Positions 33,376-43,015 of a stretch of DNA of 64,000 bases are shown in pieces. The notes under the pieces are model-generated. The model had not been told where the DNA came from. It was given only the letters and a program-made list of their open reading frames with translations, and did not search any database. How positions within the stretch are numbered: the first letter of the stretch is position 1; each line of letters opens with the position of its first letter. The position numbers and the translations under genes were made by a program. The stretch comes from Maridesulfovibrio sp050916235 (GTDB lineage Bacteria > Desulfobacterota > Desulfovibrionia > Desulfovibrionales > Desulfovibrionaceae): the NCBI RefSeq assembly GCF_050916235.1, contig NZ_CP104854.1:3844001-3908000 (forward strand), read 5' to 3'.

Positions 33376-34629
33376 ATGGATAAATTAGTTATTGAAGGTG
33401 GGGTTCCCCTCAACGGTCCCATCAAGGTGAGTGGTTCCAAGAATGCGGCTCTGCCCATTCTTCTGGCCTGCATCCTGCCGCAGGGCGAGGTTAATCTGAG
33501 CAATGTTCCCCGTCTGCGGGACATCCACACCACACTCAAGCTGCTGGAAATTCTCGGTTGCGAGACTTCTTTCGAAGGCAACAACGTCAAGAGCTGCGTA
33601 TGTGACCTCAAGATTGAGGCCCCTTATGATCTGGTTAAGACCATGCGTGCATCAGTTCTCTGTCTCGGTCCCCTGTTGGCCCTGAAGGGTGAAGCCAAGG
33701 TTGCGCTACCCGGAGGCTGTGCCATCGGTGCCCGGCCTGTTGATCTGCACCTGACTGCCTTTGAGCAGATGGGAGCCACTTTCGATCTTGATTCAGGTTA
33801 CATTCACGGACGCTGCAACGGACTGAAGGGCGCACACATCCATTTTGATTTCCCCACCGTCGGCGGCACTGAAAACGTGCTTATGGCCGCCTCCATCGCA
33901 GAAGGTAACACTATAATAGAAAACGCTGCCCGTGAGCCGGAAGTTGTGGATCTTGCAAACTTCCTTATCGCCTGCGGAGCAAAGATTTCGGGACAGGGCA
34001 CCAGTATCATCAAGGTTGAAGGCGTTTCTTCGCTGAAGGGTTGTGATTACAAGATCATGCCTGACCGTATTGAAGCCGGAACCTACATGGTTGCTGCCGC
34101 CATGACCAACGGCGAGCTGCTCATTGAGGACTGTCCGTTTCAGGAACTGGATGCGGTTGTCTACAAGCTGCGCAAGATGGGCGTCTGGCTGCAGGAGGAA
34201 GAGGGCGGGGTTCGCGTACGCCGCACCAACGGGATTGTTTCCGGCGTGGACATCACCACCCAGCCGTTCCCCGGTTTCCCCACCGACATGCAGGCCCAGC
34301 TTATGACCCTGATGTGCCTTGCCGATGGGGCCGGTACCATTGAAGAGAAAATCTTCGAAAACCGTTTCATGCATGTCTCCGAGCTTGTGCGCATGGGCGC
34401 GAATATCAAGCTCAAAGGTCGTACTGCCATGGTCCGCGGGGTAAAACAGCTGACCGGAGCTCCGGTAATGGCTTCAGATTTGCGGGCAAGTGCCTCGCTG
34501 GTTGTGGCCGGTCTGGCCGCTCACGGGCGGACTGATGTCCAGCGCATCTACCATCTTGACCGTGGCTACGAGAAGCTGGAAGACAAGCTCTCAGCTGTTG
34601 GAGCACGTATCTGGCGTGAAAAGGAATAG
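33376..34629 (+). CDS. murA: UDP-N-acetylglucosamine 1-carboxyvinyltransferase
   Basis: 417 residues, normal length. First committed step of peptidoglycan synthesis: transfer of enolpyruvate from PEP to UDP-GlcNAc in the cytoplasm. Catalytic Cys115 lies in GGCAIGARPVDLHL, so the enzyme is the fosfomycin-sensitive type. N-terminal GGVPLNGPIKVSGSKNAALP and the C-terminal RGYEKLEDKLSAVGA are also conserved. Start ATG with AAGGATAGAGA upstream. comEC follows after 15 bases and is probably co-transcribed. Confidence 0.96.
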   Translation: MDKLVIEGGVPLNGPIKVSGSKNAALPILLACILPQGEVNLSNVPRLRDIHTTLKLLEILGCETSFEGNNVKSCVCDLKIEAPYDLVKTMRASVLCLGPLLALKGEAKVALPGGCAIGARPVDLHLTAFEQMGATFDLDSGYIHGRCNGLKGAHIHFDFPTVGGTENVLMAASIAEGNTIIENAAREPEVVDLANFLIACGAKISGQGTSIIKVEGVSSLKGCDYKIMPDRIEAGTYMVAAAMTNGELLIEDCPFQELDAVVYKLRKMGVWLQEEEGGVRVRRTNGIVSGVDITTQPFPGFPTDMQAQLMTLMCLADGAGTIEEKIFENRFMHVSELVRMGANIKLKGRTAMVRGVKQLTGAPVMASDLRASASLVVAGLAAHGRTDVQRIYHLDRGYEKLEDKLSAVGARIWREKE

Positions 34630-34644
34630 CGGGCAATTGCCGCT

Positions 34645-37047
34645 ATGAGTTTTGCAGATTCCGATTTGAATTCAATGAGCAGGCTCGGTTTACCGGGCCT
34701 GTTTCTCTGGCAGAAGCTCGTCCCCGCTTTTGTTTTCGGCATTCTTTCCATTAAATGGTTTTTCCCCGCCTTTGTTGCATTTTCCATTTATGTTTTCCTG
34801 TTGATATGTTTCCGGCTTGAAAAGGGGGGTGTAGTTCTGCTGATCCTGCTTTTCTGGCTGGGCGGCTGGTATGGGAACTTTGCGCTGCCTGATCCGGCCG
34901 GCCCTATGCCGGAGTGGATGGAAAAGCGGGAAAAGGTGCTGGTCAGTGGGCAGGTGCATGCAGTGCACTCGGCTCCGGGCAACAAGCTGAATATCCTCCT
35001 GCAGGATGTTGTCTGCAATTCGACACAGGGACAGTCCGTGCTTGAAGGCTACCTGAACTGGACCTGGGAAAAACCGGACCTGATTCCGCTGGTGGGACAG
35101 AAGGTTGAGTTCGTGCAGAGGGTCAAGCCGGCCACAGGTTTCCGCAACAGCGGACTCTGGGACTACGGTTTTTACAGCCGCAGTAAGAATATATTTTATC
35201 GTGCCTATACCAGCGGTCCGCTCAAGGACGGCGAACTTAAACCCTATGAACCTGATTTTTTGCAGAAGCTGCGTATTTCCCTGCGCACGCACATTCTGCA
35301 GAACGCTCCTCCGACTCAGGGCGGAGCTTTTTTTCCGGCCCTGCTGACCGGAGACCGTTTTTTTCTGTCAAAAGATACAGTTGAACTCGTCAGGCGGGCG
35401 GGGGTGTCGCATGTGTTGGCCCTTTCCGGTTTGCATGTGGGGTTCGTGGCTTCTCTTGGATTTCTGCTCGCGTGGGTGGTGGGCTTCGTTGCGCCGGGAG
35501 CATATCTGCGGATTTCCCGGCTGAAACTGGGCGTCCTTCTGGCTGCTCCACTTGTGCTTTTTTACCTCTGGCTGGGTCAGTTCTCCCCTTCGCTATTAAG
35601 GGCCGGGTGCATGTTCGGGTTCTGGGGGTTGTTACTGCTCGTGGACCGGGGACACATTTTGCTGGACGGCCTGTTTCTGGCCGTGGTGCTTATTCTGGTC
35701 TTTTCTCCGCTGAGTGTGTTCGATCTCGGATTCCAGCTTTCCGTCCTTGCGGTGGCAGGGATTGGCCTGCTTTTTCCGTTTTTCAGAAAGCTCCTGCCCT
35801 CAGGCAGTGGAGCTCTCTCCAAGGGGTGCTCCTTTCTTCTGGCCGTGCTGTATGTCAGCTTGTGCGCCAATATTGCCTTGTACCCGGTCCTGGTCTGGAA
35901 TTTTGGTACCGTCTTGCCGAACGTTCTTTTTAATGTGTTCTTTGTTCCGTTACTTGGCCTGTTTCTTGTACCGGTCTGCGGCTTTGGAGGGCTGGCAGCA
36001 TCATATTTCTGCCCTCAGGTCTCACAGCAGCTTTTTTCTGCCGGAAGCTGGTGCCTTGAGCAGATGCTGTCGCTGGTGCGGATTGCTGCGGAGAACGGCT
36101 TTCTTCCGGAATACGCTTCTTACCGTCCCCAATGGGAAGGGGTGCTGGGTTATTACCTTCTGTTGGGAGGGGTGCTGTTTCTCGTCTCCCATCAGTACAA
36201 GTGGGTGAAGTTTCTGGTGCTGCCGCTGGTGCTGCTTGTCGGGTTGCGCGTTTACCCGACATTTGAGGAAAGGGGAGTGCGCATGGACCTGCTTGATACC
36301 GGGCAGTCGCAGTGTGTGGTTATTACCGGACCTCTTGGTTCGCGCACTGTAATTGACGGTGGCGGCAGCTTCGGTGATTTTGACATGGGACGTGCTGTTG
36401 TGGGGCCGTGGCTGTGTTACGGGGCTTTTCCGGAGGTTGATAATATTTTCCTGACCCACGGTGACAGTGATCATGCTGGCGGATTGGCCTTTCTGCTTGA
36501 AAAATTCAGGGTCAGCCATTTCTATTGCAACGGAGATATGCCTGCGGGTGAACTCGGAGAGCGGTTTGCAAAGGCCTTTGCCGAGGCTGGACTTGAGCCG
36601 GAGGTTCTTGGACAAGGTGCCCTGATATTTCTGGAGCCGGGCCTGTCGCTTGAAATAATGCATCCTTCAGCAGGGTTCGGCGGGAAGAAGAATGACCGTT
36701 CCCTGTACTTGAAACTTGTCTGGAACGGTCGGCCGCTGCTTTCCGTTGCCGGAGATCTGGATCGTAAGGGAATAAAAGATCTCCTGAAAAGCGGGCTGGA
36801 TCTGAAGTCACAGATTCTGATTCTTCCCCATCACGGCAGTGCAGGGGGGTATTCCACTCAATTGTATGACCGAGTTGATCCGGAAATTGTGCTTGCTGCC
36901 TGCGGTGTGCTGAATCGTTTCAATTTTGTTGCAGAAAAGGTGCGCAATGAGTTTGTGAAACGGGAGATACCTTTGGATACTACGGCAGACTCCGGCATGA
37001 TTTCCATATCATGGAACAGCAACGGGACAATGAGACGGTGGTATTAG
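34645..37047 (+). CDS. comEC: ComEC/Rec2-type DNA uptake channel protein
   Basis: 800 residues. N-terminal membrane segments and a beta-rich DUF4131-like part (about 50-190), the polytopic Competence domain (about 225-500, with RRAGVSHVLALSGLHVGF), and a C-terminal metallo-beta-lactamase-like domain starting near 540 with FLTHGDSDHAGGL (His605) and LPHHGSAGGYS. The family translocates single-stranded DNA across the inner membrane, and the beta-lactamase-like domain may degrade one strand. All three modules are present and uninterrupted. Ribosome site is weak; translation may depend on murA, 15 bases upstream. Confidence 0.92.
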   Translation: MSFADSDLNSMSRLGLPGLFLWQKLVPAFVFGILSIKWFFPAFVAFSIYVFLLICFRLEKGGVVLLILLFWLGGWYGNFALPDPAGPMPEWMEKREKVLVSGQVHAVHSAPGNKLNILLQDVVCNSTQGQSVLEGYLNWTWEKPDLIPLVGQKVEFVQRVKPATGFRNSGLWDYGFYSRSKNIFYRAYTSGPLKDGELKPYEPDFLQKLRISLRTHILQNAPPTQGGAFFPALLTGDRFFLSKDTVELVRRAGVSHVLALSGLHVGFVASLGFLLAWVVGFVAPGAYLRISRLKLGVLLAAPLVLFYLWLGQFSPSLLRAGCMFGFWGLLLLVDRGHILLDGLFLAVVLILVFSPLSVFDLGFQLSVLAVAGIGLLFPFFRKLLPSGSGALSKGCSFLLAVLYVSLCANIALYPVLVWNFGTVLPNVLFNVFFVPLLGLFLVPVCGFGGLAASYFCPQVSQQLFSAGSWCLEQMLSLVRIAAENGFLPEYASYRPQWEGVLGYYLLLGGVLFLVSHQYKWVKFLVLPLVLLVGLRVYPTFEERGVRMDLLDTGQSQCVVITGPLGSRTVIDGGGSFGDFDMGRAVVGPWLCYGAFPEVDNIFLTHGDSDHAGGLAFLLEKFRVSHFYCNGDMPAGELGERFAKAFAEAGLEPEVLGQGALIFLEPGLSLEIMHPSAGFGGKKNDRSLYLKLVWNGRPLLSVAGDLDRKGIKDLLKSGLDLKSQILILPHHGSAGGYSTQLYDRVDPEIVLAACGVLNRFNFVAEKVRNEFVKREIPLDTTADSGMISISWNSNGTMRRWY

Positions 37048-37115
37048 CGAGGCGATCACTAATATTAATAATCTCCGGATGGAAACTTGATTTTCAAGAT
37101 TAAAAGTGACAATGT

Positions 37116-37137
37116 ACTCCGCAGTGGAGTGTTTTTT
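37116..37137 (+). terminator. Weak terminator-like hairpin after comEC / before the next receiver gene
   Basis: 5-bp stem ACTCC/GGAGT with a 5-base loop followed by GTTTTTTG, 35 bases before the receiver start. The stem is short, so it may terminate only partly. Confidence 0.45.
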
Positions 37138-37171
37138 GTGTGAAGTTAATAAGGTACGGAGGTCTGCCTGC

Positions 37172-37576
37172 ATGCGAGTGCTGATTGTCGATGATGATTT
37201 TTATTGCCGCAACATGTTGCACGAGATCATGAAACCCTATGCCCGGTGTGACATTGCCGTTAACGGTGAAGAGGCTGTTTTTGCATTCAAGAAAGGCCTT
37301 GAGGACGGCAAGCGTTACGATCTGGTTTGTCTTGATCTGGTGATGCCTGAGATGGACGGGCAGCAGGCCCTGCGCGAAATGCGCTCCATTGAAAAAGATT
37401 TTGAGATTGCCGAAGAAGAAGGCGTGAAGGTTATTGTCACAACCATGCTTGATGACCGCAAGGAAACCCACGACGCGTTTTTCCTTGGTGGAGCAACTTC
37501 GTATCTGGTCAAGCCTATTGATGAAAGCAAGCTCCTCAAGGAACTGGGCAATCTGGGCTTTACCTTGCAAGGATAG
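37172..37576 (+). CDS. Single-domain response regulator (receiver only)
   Basis: 134 residues from the ATG at 37172 (CGGAGG nine bases upstream; a longer frame has no site). Receiver residues: Asp7-Asp8-Asp9, acceptor Asp55 (CLDLVMPEMDG), Thr in VIVTTMLDDRKE, Lys in LVKPID. It has a longer loop before the acceptor (KKGLEDGKRYD), as in chemotaxis-type CheY relatives of delta-proteobacteria. It stands alone with a strong terminator after it; no kinase is adjacent. Confidence 0.9.
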   Translation: MRVLIVDDDFYCRNMLHEIMKPYARCDIAVNGEEAVFAFKKGLEDGKRYDLVCLDLVMPEMDGQQALREMRSIEKDFEIAEEEGVKVIVTTMLDDRKETHDAFFLGGATSYLVKPIDESKLLKELGNLGFTLQG

Positions 37577-37642
37577 CCAGCCTGTTTCCGAATTTTTCTG
37601 CGCTGTAGCAGTTTTGATTAGAGTTTTTCCGAAAAAGGACAA

Positions 37643-37672
37643 AATCCGCAGCATTTGCTGCGGATTTTTTTT
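37643..37672 (+). terminator. Intrinsic terminator after the receiver gene
   Basis: AATCCGCAGCA/TGCTGCGGATT stem with a tight loop, followed by eight T. Confidence 0.9.
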
Positions 37673-37813
37673 GCGTAATATTTTATTTTGTTTTATTTAA
37701 AGACGTTATATTAAAAAAACACAATTGAAGTTCATCTGGAAGTGTTCTATTGTGTGCTCTTCATATCAAGTTTTATCCGTCCTGAGTGACGGTCTATATA
37801 AGGTTCTGTTGTA

Positions 37814-39208
37814 ATGTCTCAAATTTTAGGTGTTAAGTTTAACGATTTCGGGCAGATATATTATTTCTCGTCCGGGCCTTTCGTTGTGCGCGAAGGGCAT
37901 TCAGTCATAGTAAAAACCGAGCAGGGAATGGGGCTTGGAAATGTTTTCGTGGTTCAGCAGGATCTGCCCGAAGATGTCAGCGAAGATTCCCTGAAGACCA
38001 TATACCGGCTGGCCGGGGAAGAGGATCTTGAAGCGGACAAGGAAAACCGTGATCTTTCCCGTACCGCCCTGAGGTTCTGCAAGGACTGCATTGACAGGCA
38101 GAACCTTGAGATGAAGCTGGTTGACGTTGAGGTCTTTTTCGACCGCAGCAAGATGATTTTTTATTTTACCGCCCCGGGAAGGATTGATTTCCGTGAGCTG
38201 GTAAAGGAGCTGGTCAAGGAATACAGGACCCGTATTGAACTGCGCCAGATCGGGGTTCGTCACGAAACCCAGATGCTCGGTGCCATCGGCAACTGCGGAC
38301 AGATCTGCTGTTGTCGCAGGTTCATGCGCAAGTTTATGCCTGTAACCATCCGTATGGCCAAGGAGCAGAACCTTTTCCTCAATCCGACAAAGATTTCCGG
38401 AATCTGCGGAAGACTGCTTTGCTGCCTGTCCTTTGAGCAGGACAACTATGAGGATTTCCACCGTAAGTGCCCAAAAATCGGCAAGCGCTACAATACGGTA
38501 CATGGCAGTGTGCGGGTTACAAGGTCTAACTTTTTCCGCAATGCCCTGACTGTATTGCCAGATGAGGGTGAGGAAATCGAAATTTCACTTGATGATTGGC
38601 CTGATGTCCTGCGTCAGTCGGCTCCGGTTCGTGGAGGGCAGGCTGATCAGCAGGAGCGTGAGCCGCGCAAGGAATCTTCTCGTCCGCAACAGAAAGGAGC
38701 GGGAGAGCGTCCGGCAAGGTTTGAAAGACCGGAACGTCCTTTCCGTGCAAAGCCGGAGAAGATTTCCATGAAGGAATACGAAGACGCCGCAGATCTTCGT
38801 GAATTTGAGGAAAGTCTCCGTTTTGACCCGTTTGAAGACTACTCCGATGGCGGAGGGCGCGGACGGCCCGAGCGTCGGGATCAGTCCAAACCCCGTGTTG
38901 AAAGTTCAGACTCAGATAAGGGCAGGAACGACGGTAGAAAACAGTCTCCAAAGCAACCGGAACCTGCTGTGCAACAGGTTGAACAGCAGACCGCTGAGGT
39001 TGTGCAGCCTGAAAAGGTTGATGAGCAGCCGGTAGTTTCTGCAGATTCTTCCGTTCCGGAAAGGCAGGAGGTTCAGGAACAGAATTCCACTGCTGAACAG
39101 CAGGACGCTGTTGGAACTGAATCAGCAAAGGATAAAAAGGCAGGTAAAGGGCGGCGTCCTTCAAGGCGCAGACGCAGACGTAAGCCTACCGGATCGCGTA
39201 AAAATTAA
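37814..39208 (+). CDS. PSP1-domain protein, RicT/YaaT-like, with a long disordered tail
   Basis: 464 residues. Residues 1-265 form the conserved PSP1/RicT part, including the cysteine sets GNCGQICCCRRF and SGICGRLLCCLSFE that bind an iron-sulfur cluster in RicT complexes. In Bacillus RicT helps RNase Y-dependent mRNA maturation. Residues 266-464 are low-complexity: acidic, Gln- and Glu-rich (QQVEQQTAEVVQPEKVDEQP), ending in an Arg-rich patch (GRRPSRRRRRRKP) likely to bind RNA. ATG with AAGG upstream. metG follows after about 210 bases in the same direction. The tail is unusual and is not present in Bacillus RicT. Confidence 0.87.
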   Translation: MSQILGVKFNDFGQIYYFSSGPFVVREGHSVIVKTEQGMGLGNVFVVQQDLPEDVSEDSLKTIYRLAGEEDLEADKENRDLSRTALRFCKDCIDRQNLEMKLVDVEVFFDRSKMIFYFTAPGRIDFRELVKELVKEYRTRIELRQIGVRHETQMLGAIGNCGQICCCRRFMRKFMPVTIRMAKEQNLFLNPTKISGICGRLLCCLSFEQDNYEDFHRKCPKIGKRYNTVHGSVRVTRSNFFRNALTVLPDEGEEIEISLDDWPDVLRQSAPVRGGQADQQEREPRKESSRPQQKGAGERPARFERPERPFRAKPEKISMKEYEDAADLREFEESLRFDPFEDYSDGGGRGRPERRDQSKPRVESSDSDKGRNDGRKQSPKQPEPAVQQVEQQTAEVVQPEKVDEQPVVSADSSVPERQEVQEQNSTAEQQDAVGTESAKDKKAGKGRRPSRRRRRRKPTGSRKN

Positions 39209-39422
39209 AAATTTGCATATATTCGGGTTGTCCGCTATATGGCGGACTGCCCGTTGCGCGGACAAGCCTTGCGGCCGGATGATAATGTAAGTATTCTCAC
39301 CCGGCTGTACGACTTTTTTCGTGTCTTTCAATGTTTCGGATTTTGTTTTTGCGATAGTATCGCTGCTGATATTTCAATCTTTTCAAATCCGATTGTTATC
39401 ACCGTAACAGGAGTGACTGATT

Positions 39423-41363
39423 TTGGATTCGTTTTATATTACAACTCCCATTTACTATGTTAATGCCAAGCCTCACCTTGGGCACGCATACACTACTATT
39501 GTTGCCGATTCCATGAGTCGGTTCCATAAGCTTTTGGGAGATGAAACTTTCTTTCTTACCGGAACAGATGAGCACGGCGACAAGATCGTCCAGGCTGCGG
39601 AAAAGGGCGGGCTTACAACCCGCGAATACGTGGACGAGATCAGTGCCTTGTTCAGCAGTCTGTGGCCCGGTCTGCAGATAGAAAACGATGACTTCATCAG
39701 GACCACCGAACACAGGCACATCAAGTGCGTTCAGGAAGTTCTGCAGAAGGTTTATGATAAAGGTGATATTTATTTCGGTGAGTACGGCGGGCATTACTGC
39801 TTCGGATGCGAAAGATTTTATACAGAAAAGGAACTTGTTGACGGAAAATGCCCGCAGCACGAAACGGTTCCTGAATATATTGCCGAAAAGAACTATTTCT
39901 TCAAGATGTCCAAATATCAGGATTGGCTGATCGGTCACATCACTGCCAATCCAGACTTTATCCGTCCTGAAAGATACCGCAACGAGGTTCTGAGCCTTCT
40001 CAAGTCCGGCGCTCTTGAAGACCTCTGCATTTCCAGACCCAAGACCCGTCTTGAGTGGGGTATCGAGCTTCCCTTTGATGATAATTTTGTGACTTATGTA
40101 TGGTTTGACGCCCTCATCAATTATATTACTGCCCTGGAATACCCGGAAGGCGAGAAATTCAAAAAATTCTGGCCCGGCGTAAATCATCTGGTTGCCAAGG
40201 ATATTCTCAAGCCACACGCTGTCTTCTGGCCCACCATGCTCAAGGCTGCCGGCATTGCCCCCTACAAGCACCTGAACGTGCATGGTTACTGGCTCATCAA
40301 GGACACCAAGATGTCCAAGTCTCTGGGTAATGTTGTTTCCCCCCTTGAGATGGCCGAACGTTACGGTGTGAACGCTTTCCGTTATTTCCTGCTGCGCGAG
40401 ATGGTTTTCGGCAATGATTCCAGCTTTTCGGAAGAAGCCCTTGTCGGACGTCTCAATGCAGATCTGGCCAATGATCTGGGCAACCTGTTCAGCCGCACAC
40501 TGTCCATGACTCACAAGTATTTCGGCGGAAAGGTTCCCGTGCCCGGCGATGAAGGTGAGGAGGATTGCGAAATCAAGAGCCTGGGACGCAAGGCTATGGC
40601 CGAGTTCCAGAATAATTTTCTTGAAGCCAGATTCTCCCGTGGTCTTGAAGGCCTCTGGGAACTCGTTCGCGGCCTGAACAAATACATTGATACCACCCAG
40701 CCCTGGACCCTTTTCAAAGAAGGTAACAAGTCCCGTCTGGGAACGGTAATGTACGTGCTGCTTGAGAATATGCGTAAAATAGCCGTACACCTCTGGCCGG
40801 TAATGCCTGAAGCCAGTGAAGAAATGCTTGAGCAGTTGGGGCTGCGTTTTTCTCCGGAAAAAGTTAATCTGCAGGGTGAAATTGATGTCTGGGGACTGCT
40901 TGAATCCGGCACCGAAGTTGCCAGCAAGTCCAACCTGTTCCCCCGTGTTGAGCTTCCTAAGGAAGAGCCTGCTCCCAAAGTCAACGAAGCCAAGCCTTCC
41001 AAGAAGAAAACCAAGGAAGAGAAGACCGAGATTCCCGGAGTCATCGAATTCCCTGATTTCCAGAAAGTGGACATGCGTGTCGGAACAGTGCTTTCAGTGG
41101 CTAAACATCCGGATGCCGATAAGCTGCTGGTCGTAAAGATTGACACTGGTGATGATGAACCCAGACAGGTTGTTGCCGGTCTTGCGGAATTCTTCAAGCC
41201 TGAAGAACTGGAAGGACGTCAGGTTGTGGTTGTGGTCAACCTTCAGCCGCGCAAGCTTCGTGGCGAAGTCTCTCAGGGAATGATACTTGCCGTCAGAAAC
41301 GGCGACGAAATGCAGCTGCTGACCGTAACTGCGCCAGTCTGCAACGGTTGCAAGGTTTCCTAG
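39423..41363 (+). CDS. metG: Methionyl-tRNA synthetase
   Basis: 646 residues from a TTG codon (AGGAG upstream; N-terminus DSFYITTPIYYVNAKPHLGH is exactly family-like). HIGH-type motif PHLGHAYT, zinc knuckle CFGCERFYTEKELVDGKCPQ, KMSKS at 296-300, anticodon-binding helices and an appended C-terminal tRNA-binding (EMAPII/Trbp111-like) domain about 545-646 (FQKVDMRVGTVLSVAKHPDADKL), which makes dimers in related enzymes. A Lys/Glu linker joins the two parts. Followed by a strong terminator. Confidence 0.97.
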   Translation: MDSFYITTPIYYVNAKPHLGHAYTTIVADSMSRFHKLLGDETFFLTGTDEHGDKIVQAAEKGGLTTREYVDEISALFSSLWPGLQIENDDFIRTTEHRHIKCVQEVLQKVYDKGDIYFGEYGGHYCFGCERFYTEKELVDGKCPQHETVPEYIAEKNYFFKMSKYQDWLIGHITANPDFIRPERYRNEVLSLLKSGALEDLCISRPKTRLEWGIELPFDDNFVTYVWFDALINYITALEYPEGEKFKKFWPGVNHLVAKDILKPHAVFWPTMLKAAGIAPYKHLNVHGYWLIKDTKMSKSLGNVVSPLEMAERYGVNAFRYFLLREMVFGNDSSFSEEALVGRLNADLANDLGNLFSRTLSMTHKYFGGKVPVPGDEGEEDCEIKSLGRKAMAEFQNNFLEARFSRGLEGLWELVRGLNKYIDTTQPWTLFKEGNKSRLGTVMYVLLENMRKIAVHLWPVMPEASEEMLEQLGLRFSPEKVNLQGEIDVWGLLESGTEVASKSNLFPRVELPKEEPAPKVNEAKPSKKKTKEEKTEIPGVIEFPDFQKVDMRVGTVLSVAKHPDADKLLVVKIDTGDDEPRQVVAGLAEFFKPEELEGRQVVVVVNLQPRKLRGEVSQGMILAVRNGDEMQLLTVTAPVCNGCKVS

Positions 41364-41406
41364 CAATGAAATCCGGATGTAAATTCCGGGTGATTATATA
41401 AAAATC

Positions 41407-41437
41407 AAGCCCCGCTTTGTGTAAAAGCGGGGCTTTT
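41407..41437 (+). terminator. Intrinsic terminator after metG
   Basis: 12-bp stem AAGCCCCGCTTT/AAAGCGGGGCTT with a 5-base loop, then TTCTTG. On the opposite strand the T-run (TTGATTTTT) makes it usable for the minus gene at 41516 too. Confidence 0.87.
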
Positions 41438-41515
41438 CTTGTGTGCTGGAGGACAACGTCTTGTGTAGCTTCCTGTGTAACCGGCAGTGTTTAATACTAT
41501 CTGTAACTACACTGT

Positions 41516-41806
41516 TTATACTGTATAATTCTCTCCGCAATGCTGACAGACTTTTGTTACTGCCGGAATTACTAGTGAGCAGTTGCGGCAAAAAATGTAT
41601 TTTTTACCATCTGCTCTCGGTGTAATTACAGATGCTAATATTGCACCCAAAATGTTAGTGAATAGGCCAATGATGAACCATAATACCGCGTTGCGTGATT
41701 TCGCGGAAGCTATTCTGGATGTGTAGATAGCGGGAAATATGAGTATTGTCCCCACAAATATCAGGTTAATGATCCTGTATCCGAAGTTTACATAGTTTTG
41801 GTCCAT
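41516..41806 (-). CDS. Small membrane protein with a C-terminal zinc ribbon
   Basis: 96 residues, AGGAG site five bases before the ATG. Two hydrophobic helices (IINLIFVGTILIFPAIYT, then AVLWFIIGLFTNILGAILAS) followed by a cytoplasmic zinc-ribbon-like end with two CxxC pairs (FCRNCSLVIPAVTKVCQHCG). Many bacterial proteins of this build exist, without known function. Convergent with metG; the 41407 hairpin probably ends both. Confidence 0.78.
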   Translation of the reverse strand: MDQNYVNFGYRIINLIFVGTILIFPAIYTSRIASAKSRNAVLWFIIGLFTNILGAILASVITPRADGKKYIFCRNCSLVIPAVTKVCQHCGENYTV

Positions 41807-41969
41807 AAAAATCTCCTATTCAGTCCGTTCCCTGTATTAAAGGGGACCGTATGAAATTCTATAAATTTAGCTCGGTATGCGTTCTGTGTTAAATAGCAGT
41901 GTCGAACCTTTATTAAATATAACTGAGTGGAATGGCAATTTTTTTTGAAGATTATCTGTTGGAAGTGAG

Positions 41970-42203
41970 ATGAATTACCTTAAGAAATACGCTGATCAGG
42001 TTAAATACATATCCGATGAAATGAAGGCAGGAAATCTATCCCCGGCTCAAGGGGCTGTACAGTTGCAAGCTGTCGCGGTGCTGGCGGAGCAGGATGCCGA
42101 TGAAATGGAAGATGCAGTTTACGCTGCAAGACTGCGTAAGTTTGCGGACATGATCTATGGCGTGATTGAAAAGATGCAGTCGGGCAGACGGGTTGTACAG
42201 TAA
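41970..42203 (+). CDS. Small helical hypothetical protein
   Basis: 77 residues, mostly amphipathic helix (MNYLKKYADQVKYISDEMKA... DEMEDAVYAARLRKFADMIY), no membrane segment or Cys. Start supported by GGAAGTGAG immediately upstream. A strong terminator follows 17 bases after the stop. The pattern recalls small helical-hairpin proteins; I do not recognise a family. Confidence 0.65.
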   Translation: MNYLKKYADQVKYISDEMKAGNLSPAQGAVQLQAVAVLAEQDADEMEDAVYAARLRKFADMIYGVIEKMQSGRRVVQ

Positions 42204-42219
42204 GATGATTATCAGGAAA

Positions 42220-42263
42220 AATCCCCTGCTTCGCAAAATTTGCAGAGCAGGGGATTTGTTTTT
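42220..42263. terminator. Bidirectional terminator between two small genes
   Basis: 11-bp stem AATCCCCTGCT/AGCAGGGGATT, loop 15, followed by TGTTTTT on plus and by TTTTTCC on minus, so it ends the genes at 41970 (plus) and 42262 (minus). Confidence 0.82.
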
Positions 42264-42627
42264 ACGGGGCTGTAGTCTGGTTTGTTGCGTTAACGAGTGT
42301 CTGTATTTCCGGTGGGTTGGACGGAAGATTGAGGAAAATTGCGATCCCGATAATGATCAGTCCCGGCAGGGCGTAGATTATTTTCTTTTTGCCTTTCGCC
42401 TGTGCGAAGATAACCCCGCCTGAGCAGATTATGACCCCGATCTGGGGCAGTATTTTTATGATATTATAGCGAACTGCGGCATCGGAAGTTACAAAATGCA
42501 CTATGACCGAGATTACGCTGTAGAGCAGGAAGAATACTCCGAATCCGCTTTGCCCCTTCATTCGTGCGTAAATGGAAATTCCGATAATTGCGAGCAGTGT
42601 CGCTCCGGCAAGTATGAGTGGAAGCAC
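42262..42627 (-). CDS. Small four-helix membrane protein, unknown
   Basis: 121 residues from a GTG codon with a GAGG site six bases upstream. Four hydrophobic segments: LPLILAGATLLAIIGISIYA, FGVFFLLYSVISVIVHFVT, ILPQIGVIICSGGVIFAQ and IIYALPGLIIIGIAIFL, with a basic loop (AKGKKK) and a polar tail. No motif that names a function. Transcribed toward the shared terminator. Confidence 0.68.
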   Translation of the reverse strand: MLPLILAGATLLAIIGISIYARMKGQSGFGVFFLLYSVISVIVHFVTSDAAVRYNIIKILPQIGVIICSGGVIFAQAKGKKKIIYALPGLIIIGIAIFLNLPSNPPEIQTLVNATNQTTAP

Positions 42628-43015
42628 TTAACACCTCGTTATTATTATTCTGTTTCGACCTGTTCGGCCATGATTTGCCTTTGGTGCAGTCTGAATTCAT
42701 CCCGTAGTATCTGTCAAGACGAGACATGGGGTGGATTTTCGAGATTGATTTTTTGGATGATTCCCCATTGGCAACACGTCCTTCTGCAATATGTCCATTC
42801 TTGTGTTAAATATTTTATGATTATTTCTAATGAATGTTGAAAATTTTATTATATTCGCAAAATCTGAACAGTAATTTTGAAAAGTCTATTTGATCCGAAC
42901 AATCAACGCTGAAAAAAAATATCTTGTCCAAAGTTCTCAGGCTAGTTAAATATTAGCCCCATTTTTTGCGGTTTGGAATTTATGTTGTTGTTTACTTTTT
43001 CAAAAAGGATTTATT
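42628..43015. other. AT-rich intergenic region before putP
   Basis: 388 bases, no credible gene. It holds the leader of the minus-strand membrane protein and a possible sigma70 promoter for putP: TTGTCC at 42924, 17-base spacer, TAAATA at 42947. Confidence 0.4.
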
